Under the pieces are notes generated by a model. The model had not been told where the DNA came from. It saw only the letters and a list, made by a program, of their open reading frames with translations, and did no database searches. From Acidicapsa ligni (GTDB lineage Bacteria; Acidobacteriota; Terriglobia; Terriglobales; Acidobacteriaceae): a stretch of 64,000 nt of DNA. A program made the translations under genes and the position numbers. The stretch is taken from contig NZ_JAGSYG010000001.1 in the NCBI RefSeq assembly GCF_025685655.1, positions 868,001 to 932,000 of the forward strand, given 5' to 3'. Positions 53,799 through 63,359 of this stretch are shown one piece after another; the stretch's first letter is position 1; every line of letters begins with the position of its first letter.

Positions 53799-54047
53799 GG
53801 AATATACCTCGTCTTTTTGAACTTGGATTCAGATTTAATTGGGTTTGTTGTGTAGGAGTGGGGTTAAACCCCGGCGCGAATAATGGTGTCAAACTGCATG
53901 CGCACGAATTCCTCGGCATAAGCACCAACCGGTACTAACGACATCGAGGCATGGCGAAAGACTACGCCCTCAGACCGCTGGTGCGCAACCGGGCGTAACT
54001 CTCAAACTAAAAATCTCACAGTGAAAGTATTTTGATAGCTGTGCGAT

Positions 54048-54914
54048 TTACGGAGTCTGGATTGCAGGAGTGCCGGTAGCCTCAGCTTCCTCTGAAACTA
54101 CGAAAAAGCTGGTGAGCGTCGAACTTCCAAAGGAAGTCAAAAACGCCACATCGGCCGCATCCCGGCCCGTCGCCATTAGCACCCGTCCAATCCGGGGCAT
54201 GTTGTTGCGGGCATCGAATGCCCACCACCTGCCATCCAGATACACCTCAAACCACGCGCTGAAATCCATCGGCAACCGCAGCGGCACACCGATATCGCCC
54301 AGATATCCCGCCACGTACCGCGCCGGAATATTCATACACCGGCAGAATGTTACCGCCAGATGCTGAAAATCGCGACAAACGCCTACCCGCTCCGTAAATA
54401 CATCCAGGGCCGTCTTCGTAGGGCGCGTCATTCCGTAATTGAAGGTAACTTTCGCGTTCACCCAGTTGCAGATCGCCTGCACACGGTTCCATCCCGGATC
54501 GACTGCGCCAAAAAGCTCGTAGGCCACCGCCGACAGCGAATCCACCTCGCAATACCGGCTGCTCAGCAGAAAGGGAAGCACATTGTCCGGCAGATCCTGC
54601 GGCGGAATCTCCCGAGCGCCCCACTCCACCGGGTCCGGCAGTCCGGAGTCATCAATCGACGTCGCGGTCCACACTCTGAGATGCCCCTGTGGAGCATAAA
54701 AGCGCGTGCATATATTCCCGTAAGAATCGATATACTCGCTGGTAGGGATGTCCGTCGTATCCCCGCCGATCCCGTCGCTGCTCGTGACATGCACCACATC
54801 CGGTTCACGAAGTTCGGCAGCGCGTGAGGAATGCACCCGAAGCTGGGCCACAAAGGCCAGCGGAGCAGGAACATCGAATTGGATGTCGTACCCTAAGCGA
54901 ATCAGCATGGTCAC
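54048..54914 (-). CDS. transglutaminase-like (papain-fold) protein with altered triad
   Basis: A 288-residue protein of the bacterial transglutaminase-like family. The nucleophile Cys180 is present in RVGVCRDFQHLAV and Asp234 in WAFDARNN, but the position that carries the catalytic His in many relatives (DFHAWFE) is Ser219 here (MDFSAWFEVYLDG). N-terminal beta-rich domain ~1-110. Proteins of this type often accompany Anbu peptidases; here Anbu is divergent, 83 bp away. Either a cysteine peptidase/amide-forming enzyme or, given the altered site, a binding protein. Confidence 0.82.
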   Translation of the reverse strand: MTMLIRLGYDIQFDVPAPLAFVAQLRVHSSRAAELREPDVVHVTSSDGIGGDTTDIPTSEYIDSYGNICTRFYAPQGHLRVWTATSIDDSGLPDPVEWGAREIPPQDLPDNVLPFLLSSRYCEVDSLSAVAYELFGAVDPGWNRVQAICNWVNAKVTFNYGMTRPTKTALDVFTERVGVCRDFQHLAVTFCRCMNIPARYVAGYLGDIGVPLRLPMDFSAWFEVYLDGRWWAFDARNNMPRIGRVLMATGRDAADVAFLTSFGSSTLTSFFVVSEEAEATGTPAIQTP

Positions 54915-54997
54915 TTGGATGCCCTTGATTTTCTTAATGTTGTGAACTGCTGAGAAATTAGAGTGCCACAGAGCAGACCGCGGAGACCCGGAAGCGC

Positions 54998-55759
54998 ATG
55001 ACTTATTGTTTAAGCATCATGACACACGAAGGACTGGTCATGGCATCGGATTCGCGTACCAACGCCGGTTCTGACGATCTGAATGTTACGCGCAAGATGC
55101 ACACCTTCGTTCAACCGGGTGAGCGCGTCTTCGTCATTCTATGCAGCGGAAGCCTCTCCCTCAGCCAGTCCGTCATCAATCTCCTGCGCACCAGTTTCGA
55201 CTCCGGCGAGGGCTTGGCCAAGGCCAATTCGATGTATGACGCCGCCCGCGAAGTAGGCGAAGCGGTCCGCCAGGTCTCCGATCTGGACCGTGCCGCCCTG
55301 GAGCGCGACAGCTACAGCTTCAACGTCCACCTCTTGCTTGGCGGCCAGGTGCTCGGCGAAAAGCCGCAGACATTCCTGATTTATCCCCAGGGAAATCCCC
55401 TGAGTTCCACCGAGGATTCGCCATTTCTCCAGCTCGGCGAATGCAAATATGGCCGCCCTATTCTCGATCGCGGCATCGTTTTTGAGTCCACCAGCCTCAA
55501 ATCGGCGGCGAAATACGCGCTGTTGTCTTTCGATGCCACCATGCGCTCCAACGTCACCGTCGGGCCGCCCATTGAACTGCTGCTCTACAAAAAGGACAGC
55601 CTGCACCTCGACACCTATCGCAAGTTCCGCGACAAGGACCCTGAGCTTGAAACCATCCATGCTCTCTGGGAGAGATCGCTCAGAAATGCCGTCGAAGACC
55701 TGCCCGACCTCGGCTTCGACCAGCATCCCTCCCAGCCGCAGCAACCGGTCCTGATTTAA
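54998..55759 (+). CDS. Anbu-type proteasome-like peptidase
   Basis: A 253-residue Ntn-hydrolase fold protein. The start MTYCLSI would expose Thr1 after Met removal, and GLVMASDSRTNAGSDDLNVTRKMHTF matches the conserved strand-turn region of Anbu, the proposed ancestor of HslV and proteasome beta subunits. It should form a self-compartmented complex; its substrates are unknown. Usual partners are an alpha-E protein, a circularly permuted ATP-grasp protein and a transglutaminase-like protein; only the last is in the window. Confidence 0.85.
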   Translation: MTYCLSIMTHEGLVMASDSRTNAGSDDLNVTRKMHTFVQPGERVFVILCSGSLSLSQSVINLLRTSFDSGEGLAKANSMYDAAREVGEAVRQVSDLDRAALERDSYSFNVHLLLGGQVLGEKPQTFLIYPQGNPLSSTEDSPFLQLGECKYGRPILDRGIVFESTSLKSAAKYALLSFDATMRSNVTVGPPIELLLYKKDSLHLDTYRKFRDKDPELETIHALWERSLRNAVEDLPDLGFDQHPSQPQQPVLI

Positions 55760-55814
55760 TTTCCTGCTTTTGTCGGAGGATGGATCGTCGCCAGGCCTCA
55801 GCAGTTGCGACGAT

Positions 55815-56588
55815 TCAATCGGCACTTCGGGCAAGCCCCTTCGAGTCTCCCGGCAGGAAGATCCGGGTAATGGAGGGTCGAACGACCAGGTTCAATAGAT
55901 CCAGCAGCGCATGTGCCCCGGCCGCAATCCAGATGTTTCCCGTCCACACGTAAAGCACTGTGAGTAAGGTGCCTACTACCGTCGTAGCCAACACCCCTAC
56001 CCATCCCTGGTACGCGTGAATCAGCCCGAAAAGAATCGCCGCCAACACAAACGCCAGCATGGCCTTCCCCAGGATCAGTGTCAGCAGCAGGGGAATAAGG
56101 AGGCGAAAGAAAAACTCCTCGCTCAATCCGGCATTCAGAGAGAGCAGGGCGGTGTAAAAAGTCTCTGCCCAATTCCGAGGGAGCAGCGGTTCGAAATCGC
56201 CGGTTAGGGCAATGTTTTTCTTATGCTTGAGGAGTGTCGCAGCGATTGAACCGCCCACCATCCCGGCAACAATTGCTCCACTGAACCCGATCAAAAAACT
56301 TTTACTGACGGCCCATAGGCGGGAATGAGCCCGAAGCGCCTCGGCTACTCCAGCAAACTCCGCAGGCAAAGTGGAAAGCGAATGAATCTTCCCCAGGAAA
56401 GCTAGCCCCAGCAGGCTGGTCCCAAAAAAGAGAAGAAAACTCTTAAGCGTCCAGATTCGGTATCGTTTTTGCCGGTCCGAGGTCTCGGTCAGCAGTTTGA
56501 ATGCCGCATAATCCGCAGCGTCGTTGCGTACGAAATACCACATCTCTCCAAGACAGAGTAAAAACAGCCCCCACTCAATAATTCGCAT
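55815..56588 (-). CDS. CPBP-family intramembrane glutamic endopeptidase
   Basis: A 257-residue membrane protein with about seven hydrophobic segments and the three motifs of the CAAX-protease/Rce1-like family: SEEFFFRLL (EExxxR), FGLIHAYQG (FxxxH) and GAHALLDLLN. Bacterial members cleave membrane or bacteriocin-like substrates; no substrate is suggested by the neighbours. It converges on the Anbu gene. Confidence 0.88.
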   Translation of the reverse strand: MRIIEWGLFLLCLGEMWYFVRNDAADYAAFKLLTETSDRQKRYRIWTLKSFLLFFGTSLLGLAFLGKIHSLSTLPAEFAGVAEALRAHSRLWAVSKSFLIGFSGAIVAGMVGGSIAATLLKHKKNIALTGDFEPLLPRNWAETFYTALLSLNAGLSEEFFFRLLIPLLLTLILGKAMLAFVLAAILFGLIHAYQGWVGVLATTVVGTLLTVLYVWTGNIWIAAGAHALLDLLNLVVRPSITRIFLPGDSKGLARSAD

Positions 56589-56966
56589 GCAGAAACCCTA
56601 TCATTCGCATCTTCACGGCATTTTCAAAGAACGAACCTCGCGCCAAAACCCTGCAAAATCGACCTAGCTGGTAGAATGTAGAAATGCCGCACTGTGCGGC
56701 TGCTCTCCGCTCGTATGTTCCGGACGCGCCATGGGTTGCAAGCGTGCCTGAAAGGCCACCCCACGGAAAGCAGATGCATGGGCCACCTGCAAAACGGCCG
56801 CCTGCAAAGCCTTACCGGAACGCACAAACTGCGCTCAAGCAGCGTAATGAGTGATTGGCAAATCGGGAGAGCCCCGCGAACCGGCATGACCGGACGAGAC
56901 AAGAACGCAACAACCTCCCCGCTGCCGGAATCCAAGGCAAAAGGGAATTAAGGAACAGTTACACCT
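56589..56966. other. long leader/intergenic region before typA
   Basis: About 380 bp without a convincing gene. A possible -10 box TAGAAT at ~56672 would give a leader of ~280 nt. An 85-codon frame (56694-56951) shows no family pattern and ends just before typA; I do not call it a gene. Confidence 0.4.
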
Positions 56967-58784
56967 GTGAGCCAGACCATCCGCAACATCGCCATCATTG
57001 CCCACGTAGATCACGGCAAGACCACCCTCGTCGACGCCATGTTGCGTCAGTCCGGCACCTTCCGCGCCAATGAAGCTGTCGCCGACCGCGTCATGGATTC
57101 CAACGACCTCGAGCGCGAGCGCGGCATCACGATTCTTGCCAAGAACACGGCCATTTTCGTCGATGGCGGCAAGATCAACATCATCGACACCCCAGGCCAC
57201 GCCGATTTCGGCGGCGAGGTCGAACGCGGCCTCAAGATGGTCGATGGCGTCATGCTCCTGGTGGATGCTGCAGAAGGTCCGCTGCCCCAGACCCGCTACG
57301 TGCTGGCCAAGGCCCTCGCAGCCGGTCTTAAGCCGATGGTCGTCATCAACAAGGTTGACCGTCCCGACGCACGCGCGCAGGAAGTTCTGAACGAAGTCTA
57401 TGACCTCTTCATCGATCTCGATGCGGAAGAAGATCAGCTCGATTTCCCCGTTCTTTTCTGCGTCGCCAAGCTGGGCACCGCAACCACCGATCTGGCCGTT
57501 CCCGGCACCGACCTCAAGCCGCTCTTTGACGCCATCATCAATACGATTCCGCCAGCCAAGGGCGATCCGGAAGCACCGCTTCAGATCCTGGTCACCAATC
57601 TCGACTACTCCGAGTACTTCGGCCGCATCGCCATCGCCCGCGTATTCCAGGGCACCCTGCATGTCGGCGATGAAGTCATGCTCTCCCGCCGCGATCTTTC
57701 CCTGCAAAAGGTCAAGATCACCAAGCTCTTCACCTTTGCTGGCCTCAAGCGTACCGAGACCACCGAGACCGAGATTGGCGACATCGTGGCCATTGCCGGC
57801 GTTGAGGGCATCACCATCGGTGAGACCCTCACCAGCGTTGAAAATCCCATGCCGCTGCCGCTGATCATCATCGACGAGCCCACCATCGCCATGCAGTTTT
57901 CGGTGAACAACTCACCCTTCTGCGGTAAGGAAGGCAAGTTCGTCACCAGCCGTAACCTGCGCGAGCGTCTCGATCGCGAACTGCTCACCAACGTGTCGAT
58001 TCGCGTTGAAGATACCGGTAGCCCGGATAGCTTCAAGGTTCTCGGCCGCGGCGAAATGCAGCTCGGCGTGCTCATCGAAATGATGCGCCGCGAAGGCTTT
58101 GAAATCCTCGTTGGCCGCCCCGAGATCGTCGTAAAAGTTGTCGACGGCGTCAAAATGGAACCCGTCGAGCACCTCACCATCGACGTTCCCGAAGAGTTCA
58201 CCGGCGTCGTCATCGAAAAGCTCGGACCCCGCAAGGGCGAAATGACCAAGATGCACAACCACGGCTCAGGCCGCGTTCGCATGGAGTTCCGCGTGCCCTC
58301 CCGCGGCATCATCGGCCTCCGCAGCGAAATGCTCACCGAAACCCGCGGCACCATCGTCATGAACACGCTGTTTGATGGCTACATCCCCTACCAGGGCGAA
58401 ATCCCGCAGCGTCTCTCCGGCGCACTGATCAGCGACCGCACCGGCACCACCACCACCTACGCGCTCTTTGGCATGCAGGATCGCGGCGTTCTTCTCGTCA
58501 GCAGTGGTGTCGAAGTCTACGAAGGCATGATCGTCGGCGAGCACTCCCGCGACAACGACCTCGATGTGAACGTCGTTCGCGAAAAGAAGCTCACCAACAT
58601 GCGTGCCTCATCTTCGGACGAAGCTCTGCGTCTGGCTCCTGCCCGCCTGATGAACCTGGAACAGGCCATCGAGTTCATCGCCGAAGACGAACTCGTCGAG
58701 GTCACTCCTAAATCACTCCGCCTGCGTAAGAAAGTTCTCCAGGCCAACCAACGTCCCAAGTCCCGCAAGGGCGGCAACGACTAA
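56967..58784 (+). CDS. typA: ribosome-associated GTPase TypA/BipA
   Basis: A 605-residue translational GTPase: G1 AHVDHGKTT, effector ERERGITI, G3 [16 protein letters not shown]4 NKVDRPDAR, then domain II, EF-G-like domains III and V and the BipA-specific C-terminal domain. It binds the ribosome in the cytoplasm and aids 50S assembly and stress adaptation. Start is GTG 56967 with AAGGA about 12 bp upstream, a long spacing. Codon third positions are strongly C-biased, as expected of a well-expressed core gene. Confidence 0.95.
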   Translation: MSQTIRNIAIIAHVDHGKTTLVDAMLRQSGTFRANEAVADRVMDSNDLERERGITILAKNTAIFVDGGKINIIDTPGHADFGGEVERGLKMVDGVMLLVDAAEGPLPQTRYVLAKALAAGLKPMVVINKVDRPDARAQEVLNEVYDLFIDLDAEEDQLDFPVLFCVAKLGTATTDLAVPGTDLKPLFDAIINTIPPAKGDPEAPLQILVTNLDYSEYFGRIAIARVFQGTLHVGDEVMLSRRDLSLQKVKITKLFTFAGLKRTETTETEIGDIVAIAGVEGITIGETLTSVENPMPLPLIIIDEPTIAMQFSVNNSPFCGKEGKFVTSRNLRERLDRELLTNVSIRVEDTGSPDSFKVLGRGEMQLGVLIEMMRREGFEILVGRPEIVVKVVDGVKMEPVEHLTIDVPEEFTGVVIEKLGPRKGEMTKMHNHGSGRVRMEFRVPSRGIIGLRSEMLTETRGTIVMNTLFDGYIPYQGEIPQRLSGALISDRTGTTTTYALFGMQDRGVLLVSSGVEVYEGMIVGEHSRDNDLDVNVVREKKLTNMRASSSDEALRLAPARLMNLEQAIEFIAEDELVEVTPKSLRLRKKVLQANQRPKSRKGGND

Positions 58785-58817
58785 GCATTTCGTTTCCAAC
58801 CGCATTTACTGTGGTGT

Positions 58818-58856
58818 CCTGTCTGAACCGCGCATACTCTGCGCAGTTCAGGCAGG
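58818..58856. other. strong 17-bp hairpin after typA
   Basis: Bases 58818-58834 pair with 58840-58856 (one mismatch, one wobble) around a 5-base loop. No T-run follows on either strand. It stands 34 bp past the typA stop and may stop transcription weakly or protect the mRNA end. Confidence 0.55.
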
Positions 58857-58969
58857 AGAAACGAAAATCAGCTTCGTGCCTTCCGCCAGAAACCGCCGCC
58901 CGGGAATCCTGGCCGCCCATTATGGTACCGTTCAGATACGGAGCTAAGAGGTTTGGCGCCGATTTCGTG

Positions 58970-59395
58970 ATGTCCGAGCAGCAACCGCCAAAGCCCGTTC
59001 CTCTCACGACTGCCTCACCGGCAGCCGACGCCTCAAGCCCAGCGATTATCTTGCCAACATCCTCTTCCAATCCGGCTCAGGCATCGCTCTTCCCGCAGAT
59101 TCCGCCACCACTGCCAGAACCAAACCCAGGCACCCGGAGTCATCCTCCGCGCAGCCCCTATTGGCTGCGGCAAATGGTGCATTTCTTGTTCATCTATCTG
59201 CGTATGACACTCGGCATGGTGGTCTGCATGGTCCCCTGGTATTCGCCCTTCTGGGACGCAAATCCACTCTTCGCCCAGCCTTCAGGATTGGCGACTTTCA
59301 TGGGTACCGGAGCTATCCGCGGCCTGGTTTCCGGTCTCGGCCTGCTCAATCTCTGGATCGCCGTCCGCGACGCCATGCACTCCCCGAAAGTCTGA
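58970..59395 (+). CDS. hypothetical small membrane protein
   Basis: A 141-residue protein, not recognised. The first ~60 residues are rich in Pro, Ser and Ala and look disordered; then a basic stretch (YWLRQM) leads into two hydrophobic helices (HFLFIYLRMTLGMVVCMVPW and ATFMGTGAIRGLVSGLGLLN). ATG 58970 is chosen because the earlier frame reads through the hairpin region. Codon bias resembles the flanking genes. Confidence 0.6.
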   Translation: MSEQQPPKPVPLTTASPAADASSPAIILPTSSSNPAQASLFPQIPPPLPEPNPGTRSHPPRSPYWLRQMVHFLFIYLRMTLGMVVCMVPWYSPFWDANPLFAQPSGLATFMGTGAIRGLVSGLGLLNLWIAVRDAMHSPKV

Positions 59396-59510
59396 GTCGC
59401 AAGTCCCAGCCCCCGAATTCGTTAAACGCCTCGGTTCTGCTCCCGATCACCACTCAGCCACACTCCCAATTACACTCATTGCTAGCACCAGTGAGGTTCC
59501 TCAGACCAGC

Positions 59511-60569
59511 ATGAGTGAAGAATCCCGTTCCAATAATTCCCCCGGCGACAGCGCTCAGCCCGAGCCCGCCTTACCCGAGCCCGCCCTATCTGAGCCACCC
59601 ATTCTTGAGCGTGCCGCGCTTGCCTATGAGAATCCGGCATTCGTAAACAGCGCCGAAGGCCGCCTCATCCGCATCCTCGCCGAATATACTGAGCCGCTCG
59701 CCCGTTTTCGCCGCGAACGTATCCAGGACACCGTAGTCTTCTTCGGCTCGGCTCGTTTTCAGGGCCGCGAAGAAGCCGACCGCGCGCTCGGCCAGATATT
59801 GGAACTGCTCGACAACACCGGCTCAGTCCAGCCCGCACCCGCATCGGAACAACCCGCCACCATCCCCGAGATTGCCGATGGCACTGCCAGCGAACTAGGC
59901 CGTCGCCGCGCCGTCGCCGCCGTTGAAATGGCCCGTTATTACGAGGATGCCCGGCGTCTCGCAGCCATGGTCACCACCTGGGCCAAGGAGATTCCCTCGC
60001 GCCGTCATCGCTTCGTCGTCACCTCCGGCGGAGGCCCCGGCATCATGGAGGCCGCCAATCGCGGAGCCTGGGAGGCCGGAGGCAAGTCCATTGGCCTCAA
60101 CATCCGCCTGCCTTTCGAGCAGAATCCCAACCCCTACATCACCCCGGCGCTCAACTTCGAATTCCATTACTTCTTCATGCGCAAGCTCTGGTTCGCCTAC
60201 CTTGCCAAGGCTCTGGTGGTCTTTCCCGGCGGCTTTGGCACGCTGGATGAAATGTTCGAAGTCATTACGCTCGCCCAGACTCACAAACTCGCGAAAAATA
60301 TCACGGTCATCATCTACGGCCCCGACTACTGGAAAAAAGTCTTCAACATGCAGGCCCTCGTCGATACCGGGGCAATCTCGCCCAAGGATCTCGATCTATT
60401 CCAGTTCGCCGATACGCCAGAGCAGGCCTTTGAACTCCTGAAAAAAGGGTTGACCGAGAATTACCTCATTCCCGAAGCCGAGCAGCAGAAGCAGCATCCC
60501 GCGCAGGAAGTTACCCCCGGCTTCAGCCTCGAAGACTTCCTCGGCCCGGAATTTGCCCGCACCCGCTAA
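59511..60569 (+). CDS. LOG-family protein (nucleotide phosphoribohydrolase-like)
   Basis: A 352-residue Rossmann-fold protein with the LOG signatures VVTSGGGPGIMEAANRGA and VVFPGGFGTLDEMFEVITL. Members release bases from nucleoside 5'-monophosphates (cytokinin activation, or AMP nucleosidase-type activity) and were once called lysine decarboxylases. The first ~35 residues are a low-complexity stretch with repeated PEPAL-like units, and a ~30-residue insertion lies near 105-135, making it longer than the ~190-residue plant and bacterial LOG proteins. Confidence 0.85.
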   Translation: MSEESRSNNSPGDSAQPEPALPEPALSEPPILERAALAYENPAFVNSAEGRLIRILAEYTEPLARFRRERIQDTVVFFGSARFQGREEADRALGQILELLDNTGSVQPAPASEQPATIPEIADGTASELGRRRAVAAVEMARYYEDARRLAAMVTTWAKEIPSRRHRFVVTSGGGPGIMEAANRGAWEAGGKSIGLNIRLPFEQNPNPYITPALNFEFHYFFMRKLWFAYLAKALVVFPGGFGTLDEMFEVITLAQTHKLAKNITVIIYGPDYWKKVFNMQALVDTGAISPKDLDLFQFADTPEQAFELLKKGLTENYLIPEAEQQKQHPAQEVTPGFSLEDFLGPEFARTR

Positions 60570-60749
60570 CGTCTGCCTCGAATGCTCCCTGCCCTGAATA
60601 GGGGGCAACCCGCAGGGTACTCCCTTGATTCCCCAGTCTTTGAATCCGAAGTTTTGAACCCAAATTAGCACCCTATTCACAGCCTGTTTACCGCATGCGC
60701 GGGATACTACCCCGTAGAACCATCATCCAGAGAGCGGACAGGAGACTGT

Positions 60750-61910
60750 ATGCCTAATTCCACGATCTCGTATCTGTGGCGCGATCCAGCAGCCGCGCGC
60801 AACTTCCAGGCTGGAGTCTCACTCCACAGTCATACCAATCAGTCGCAGGAGACCCTCGACTTCGTGGCTGCCTGGAGCGCCCAGTATGCCCCCCTTCGTC
60901 CGCTCATGAGACGCCTGGAGCGCCGCTCGAAAGAAAGACACGGCATCGGCGTCAACTGGACAGAAAGCTATTGGACTCCGCCGCTCACTCCTCGCCTGGC
61001 TTTTGACCTGGAGAGCGGTCAGATCGAGAAGCTCGATCTCGCTGCGTTCGTCTCTTTTTCCGATCACGACAATATCCATGCTCCGCTGCTGCTGCGCTCC
61101 ATCCCCAGCGCGCGCCACATTCCCATCTCCGTCGAGTGGACAGCCCCCTACGCGGGTGTTCAGTCTTTCCACCTCGGCATTCACAATCTGCCCAGCGCCC
61201 GCGCATCCGAGTGGATGGAGACCCTGGCCGATTTCACCAAGAACCCCAGCGACAAGCGCCTTACCGAGATACTGGTAGCGTTGAATGAAGAGCCGAATGT
61301 TCTGGTCATCTTCAACCACCCGCTCTGGGATCTCTACATGATCGGGCAGGAGAAGCACGAGTTCCTCGTCAACCAGTTCCTGCAGCAAAATGGAGCACAC
61401 TTCCACGCTCTCGAACTCAACGGCCTGCGCAACTGGGAAGAGAATCGCGCTGTCCGCCGCCTCGCCGAGCGCTGGAACATGCTGCTCATCTCCGGTGGTG
61501 ATCGCCACGGCGTTGAACCGAACGCCAACATCAATCTCACCAATGCCACCAGCTTCAATGAGTTCGTGCACCAGGTTCGCAAGGAGCGTCGCAGCGACGT
61601 GCTCTTCATGCCGCAATATGCCGAACCGTGGAAGCATCGCATCATGCAGTCCACCATGGACGCCATCCGCGACTATCCTGAGTTTCCTCAGGGCTCCCGC
61701 ACCTGGGATGAGCGTGTCTATCACCCGGATTCGAAAGGCGTCGTTCGTCCCCTGTGCGAGATATGGCCCAACGGGCGTGCGCCGAGAATCCTGCAAAGCA
61801 TTCTTTCACTCATCCGCCTGATGGGTAAGGCCCCGGTTTCCGGCAGCCTGCGCCTCGCGTGGAACGAGTCTCATGAACTGCGCTTCGAACTTGGCGACCA
61901 GGAAGCCTAG
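60750..61910 (+). CDS. PHP-superfamily metal-dependent hydrolase-like protein
   Basis: A 386-residue protein with PHP-type metal motifs in order: GVSLHSHTNQS, FVSFSDHDNIHAP, VIFNHPLWD and ISGGDRHGVEPN. PHP proteins cleave phosphate esters with two or three metal ions; the substrate here is not known. It precedes a GT4 gene by 163 bp on the same strand, but the gap holds no obvious promoter or terminator, so co-transcription is possible. Confidence 0.78.
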   Translation: MPNSTISYLWRDPAAARNFQAGVSLHSHTNQSQETLDFVAAWSAQYAPLRPLMRRLERRSKERHGIGVNWTESYWTPPLTPRLAFDLESGQIEKLDLAAFVSFSDHDNIHAPLLLRSIPSARHIPISVEWTAPYAGVQSFHLGIHNLPSARASEWMETLADFTKNPSDKRLTEILVALNEEPNVLVIFNHPLWDLYMIGQEKHEFLVNQFLQQNGAHFHALELNGLRNWEENRAVRRLAERWNMLLISGGDRHGVEPNANINLTNATSFNEFVHQVRKERRSDVLFMPQYAEPWKHRIMQSTMDAIRDYPEFPQGSRTWDERVYHPDSKGVVRPLCEIWPNGRAPRILQSILSLIRLMGKAPVSGSLRLAWNESHELRFELGDQEA

Positions 61911-62073
61911 AACGGTTTCATCGAAACTGTCCGGGCTTGCCATCCTGAACGAAGTGAAAAGATCTGCTTTTGTACTCCCGATTTAGAACAGTTTAGTTCC
62001 CATCCCTGCGTTGTTTCATCGCGCCAGGGGTGGGGTTAAACTAAGCTGATAAGCAGCCGTCTCAATCTTTCGT
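61911..62073. other. intergenic region between PHP and GT4 genes
   Basis: It holds the segment CCATCCTGAACGAAGTG near 61942, which resembles the TCATCCTGAGCGAAG-type word often dispersed in Acidobacteriota intergenic DNA. A short CCAGGGGTGGGGTT stretch follows; nothing else seen. Confidence 0.3.
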
Positions 62074-63285
62074 ATGCCAATAAATCTGCCCCGAGTAGCG
62101 TACTTTCCTGACTCCTTCCATGAGGTCAACGGGGTTGCGCATACCAGCCGCCATTTCGAGGCTTTCGCACGGCGCGGCAACCTGCCCTTCCTGTGCATTC
62201 GCGGCGGTGACCGCAGCGAAGCCTTGATCGAAGACGGCAATGTCTGGACGCTTGAACTTCCGCGCGGCATCTTCTCCTTCGCACTCGAAAAAGATCTTCG
62301 CTTCGACCCCGCGTTCCCGCGCCATATTCCCATCATCGGAGAGGTCCTCGACCGCTTCCGTCCCGACCTCATCCACATTACCGGCCCCAGCGAAGTAGGC
62401 ATGCTGGGCGCAGGTCTCGCCTACCACCGCGACCTGCCGCTCGCCGCCTCCTGGCATACGAATGTGCATGAATATCTCGCCCGGCGCTCCGACTGGCTTC
62501 TGCGCCTGCTTCCCGAGCGCCACTCCTTCACCGCGGGCAAAAAGATTGAGAACGTAACCCTTGCCACCGCTGCCCGTTTCTACGCGCTTGCCAAGGTGTT
62601 GTTCGCGCCCAATATCGAGCTCTGCAAACTACTCGAATCCTCGACCGAACGCCCCTGCCATCTCATGCCGCGCGGCGTCGACACCGAACTCTTCACGGCA
62701 GCCCGCCGCAATCGCGCAGCGGATGACACAGCCTTCGTCCTCGGTTTTGTCGGCCGTCTTTCCGTTGAGAAAAACGTCACCCTGCTCGCCACGATCCATG
62801 ACCAGTTGATAGCGCTCGGCCACACCAACTTCCGATTCCTCATCATCGGTCATGGGCAGGAAGAAGCCTGGCTGCGCGAGCGGATGACCAACGTAGAGTT
62901 TGCCGGCGTTCTTCGCGGCGAAGAACTCGCCCAGGCCTATGCCAACATGGATCTCTTCGTCTTCCCGTCGCACACCGACACCTTCGGCAACGTCGTCCTC
63001 GAAGCGCTCGCCAGCGGCGTTCCAGCCATCGTCACTCCCGACGGAGGCCCCAGGTACATCGTGCATGACACTGCGAACGAAACCGCAACCGGCAGAATCG
63101 TCCCGGATGAGGGCTTTACAGAGTCAATAGCCGCGATTTTAAGCAGCCCCGCAACCCACAGCGCCATGCGTACAGCCGCCCGAGCCTACGCACTCACCGC
63201 CTCGTGGGATGCAGTCTTTGAAGGCGTCTACTCCGGCTATCAGGAAATTCTTCCCGCCAGCCATGAACTGGCCGCGGCCATTTAG
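62074..63285 (+). CDS. GT4 glycosyltransferase (mannosyltransferase-like)
   Basis: A 403-residue GT-B enzyme resembling MgtA/PimB-type alpha-mannosyltransferases: N-terminal YFPDSFHEVNGVAHTSRHFE, donor-domain GFVGRLSVEKNVTLL and the nucleotide-binding FPSHTDTFGNVVLEALASG. It probably adds a hexose to a glycolipid or polysaccharide at the cytoplasmic membrane. Donor specificity cannot be fixed from sequence. Confidence 0.88.
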   Translation: MPINLPRVAYFPDSFHEVNGVAHTSRHFEAFARRGNLPFLCIRGGDRSEALIEDGNVWTLELPRGIFSFALEKDLRFDPAFPRHIPIIGEVLDRFRPDLIHITGPSEVGMLGAGLAYHRDLPLAASWHTNVHEYLARRSDWLLRLLPERHSFTAGKKIENVTLATAARFYALAKVLFAPNIELCKLLESSTERPCHLMPRGVDTELFTAARRNRAADDTAFVLGFVGRLSVEKNVTLLATIHDQLIALGHTNFRFLIIGHGQEEAWLRERMTNVEFAGVLRGEELAQAYANMDLFVFPSHTDTFGNVVLEALASGVPAIVTPDGGPRYIVHDTANETATGRIVPDEGFTESIAAILSSPATHSAMRTAARAYALTASWDAVFEGVYSGYQEILPASHELAAAI

Positions 63286-63294
63286 CAGGCAAGA

Positions 63295-63330
63295 AAAAGA
63301 GGAACCCGAAAAACGGATTCCTCTTTTCTT
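63295..63330. terminator. bidirectional terminator
   Basis: A 14-bp stem with one mismatch (63295-63308 with 63314-63327) and an A5 loop, with A-rich sequence on one side and T-rich on the other, so it can act for both the GT4 gene and the convergent GH13 gene. Confidence 0.85.
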
Positions 63331-63359
63331 TCGCGCTTCAATCCGCACTTCAATCGAAT

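Noticed and set aside
53864-53944. 26-codon frame upstream of cysK, minus strand
   Set aside because: The frame is open a little further and looks protein-like, but no start signal or conserved family is recognisable; it could be a decayed gene end.
55139-55834. 231-codon open frame antisense to the Anbu gene
   Set aside because: Shadow of the Anbu coding frame; no motif.
56694-56951. 85-codon frame upstream of typA
   Set aside because: No start signal or family similarity, amino-acid composition unlike the neighbours.
56835-57707. 290-codon open frame antisense to typA
   Set aside because: It mirrors codon positions of the highly biased typA gene, has no family pattern and no ribosome-binding site.
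60819-61796. 325-codon open frame antisense to the PHP gene
   Set aside because: Typical mirror frame of a GC-rich gene; the forward frame carries the PHP metal motifs.
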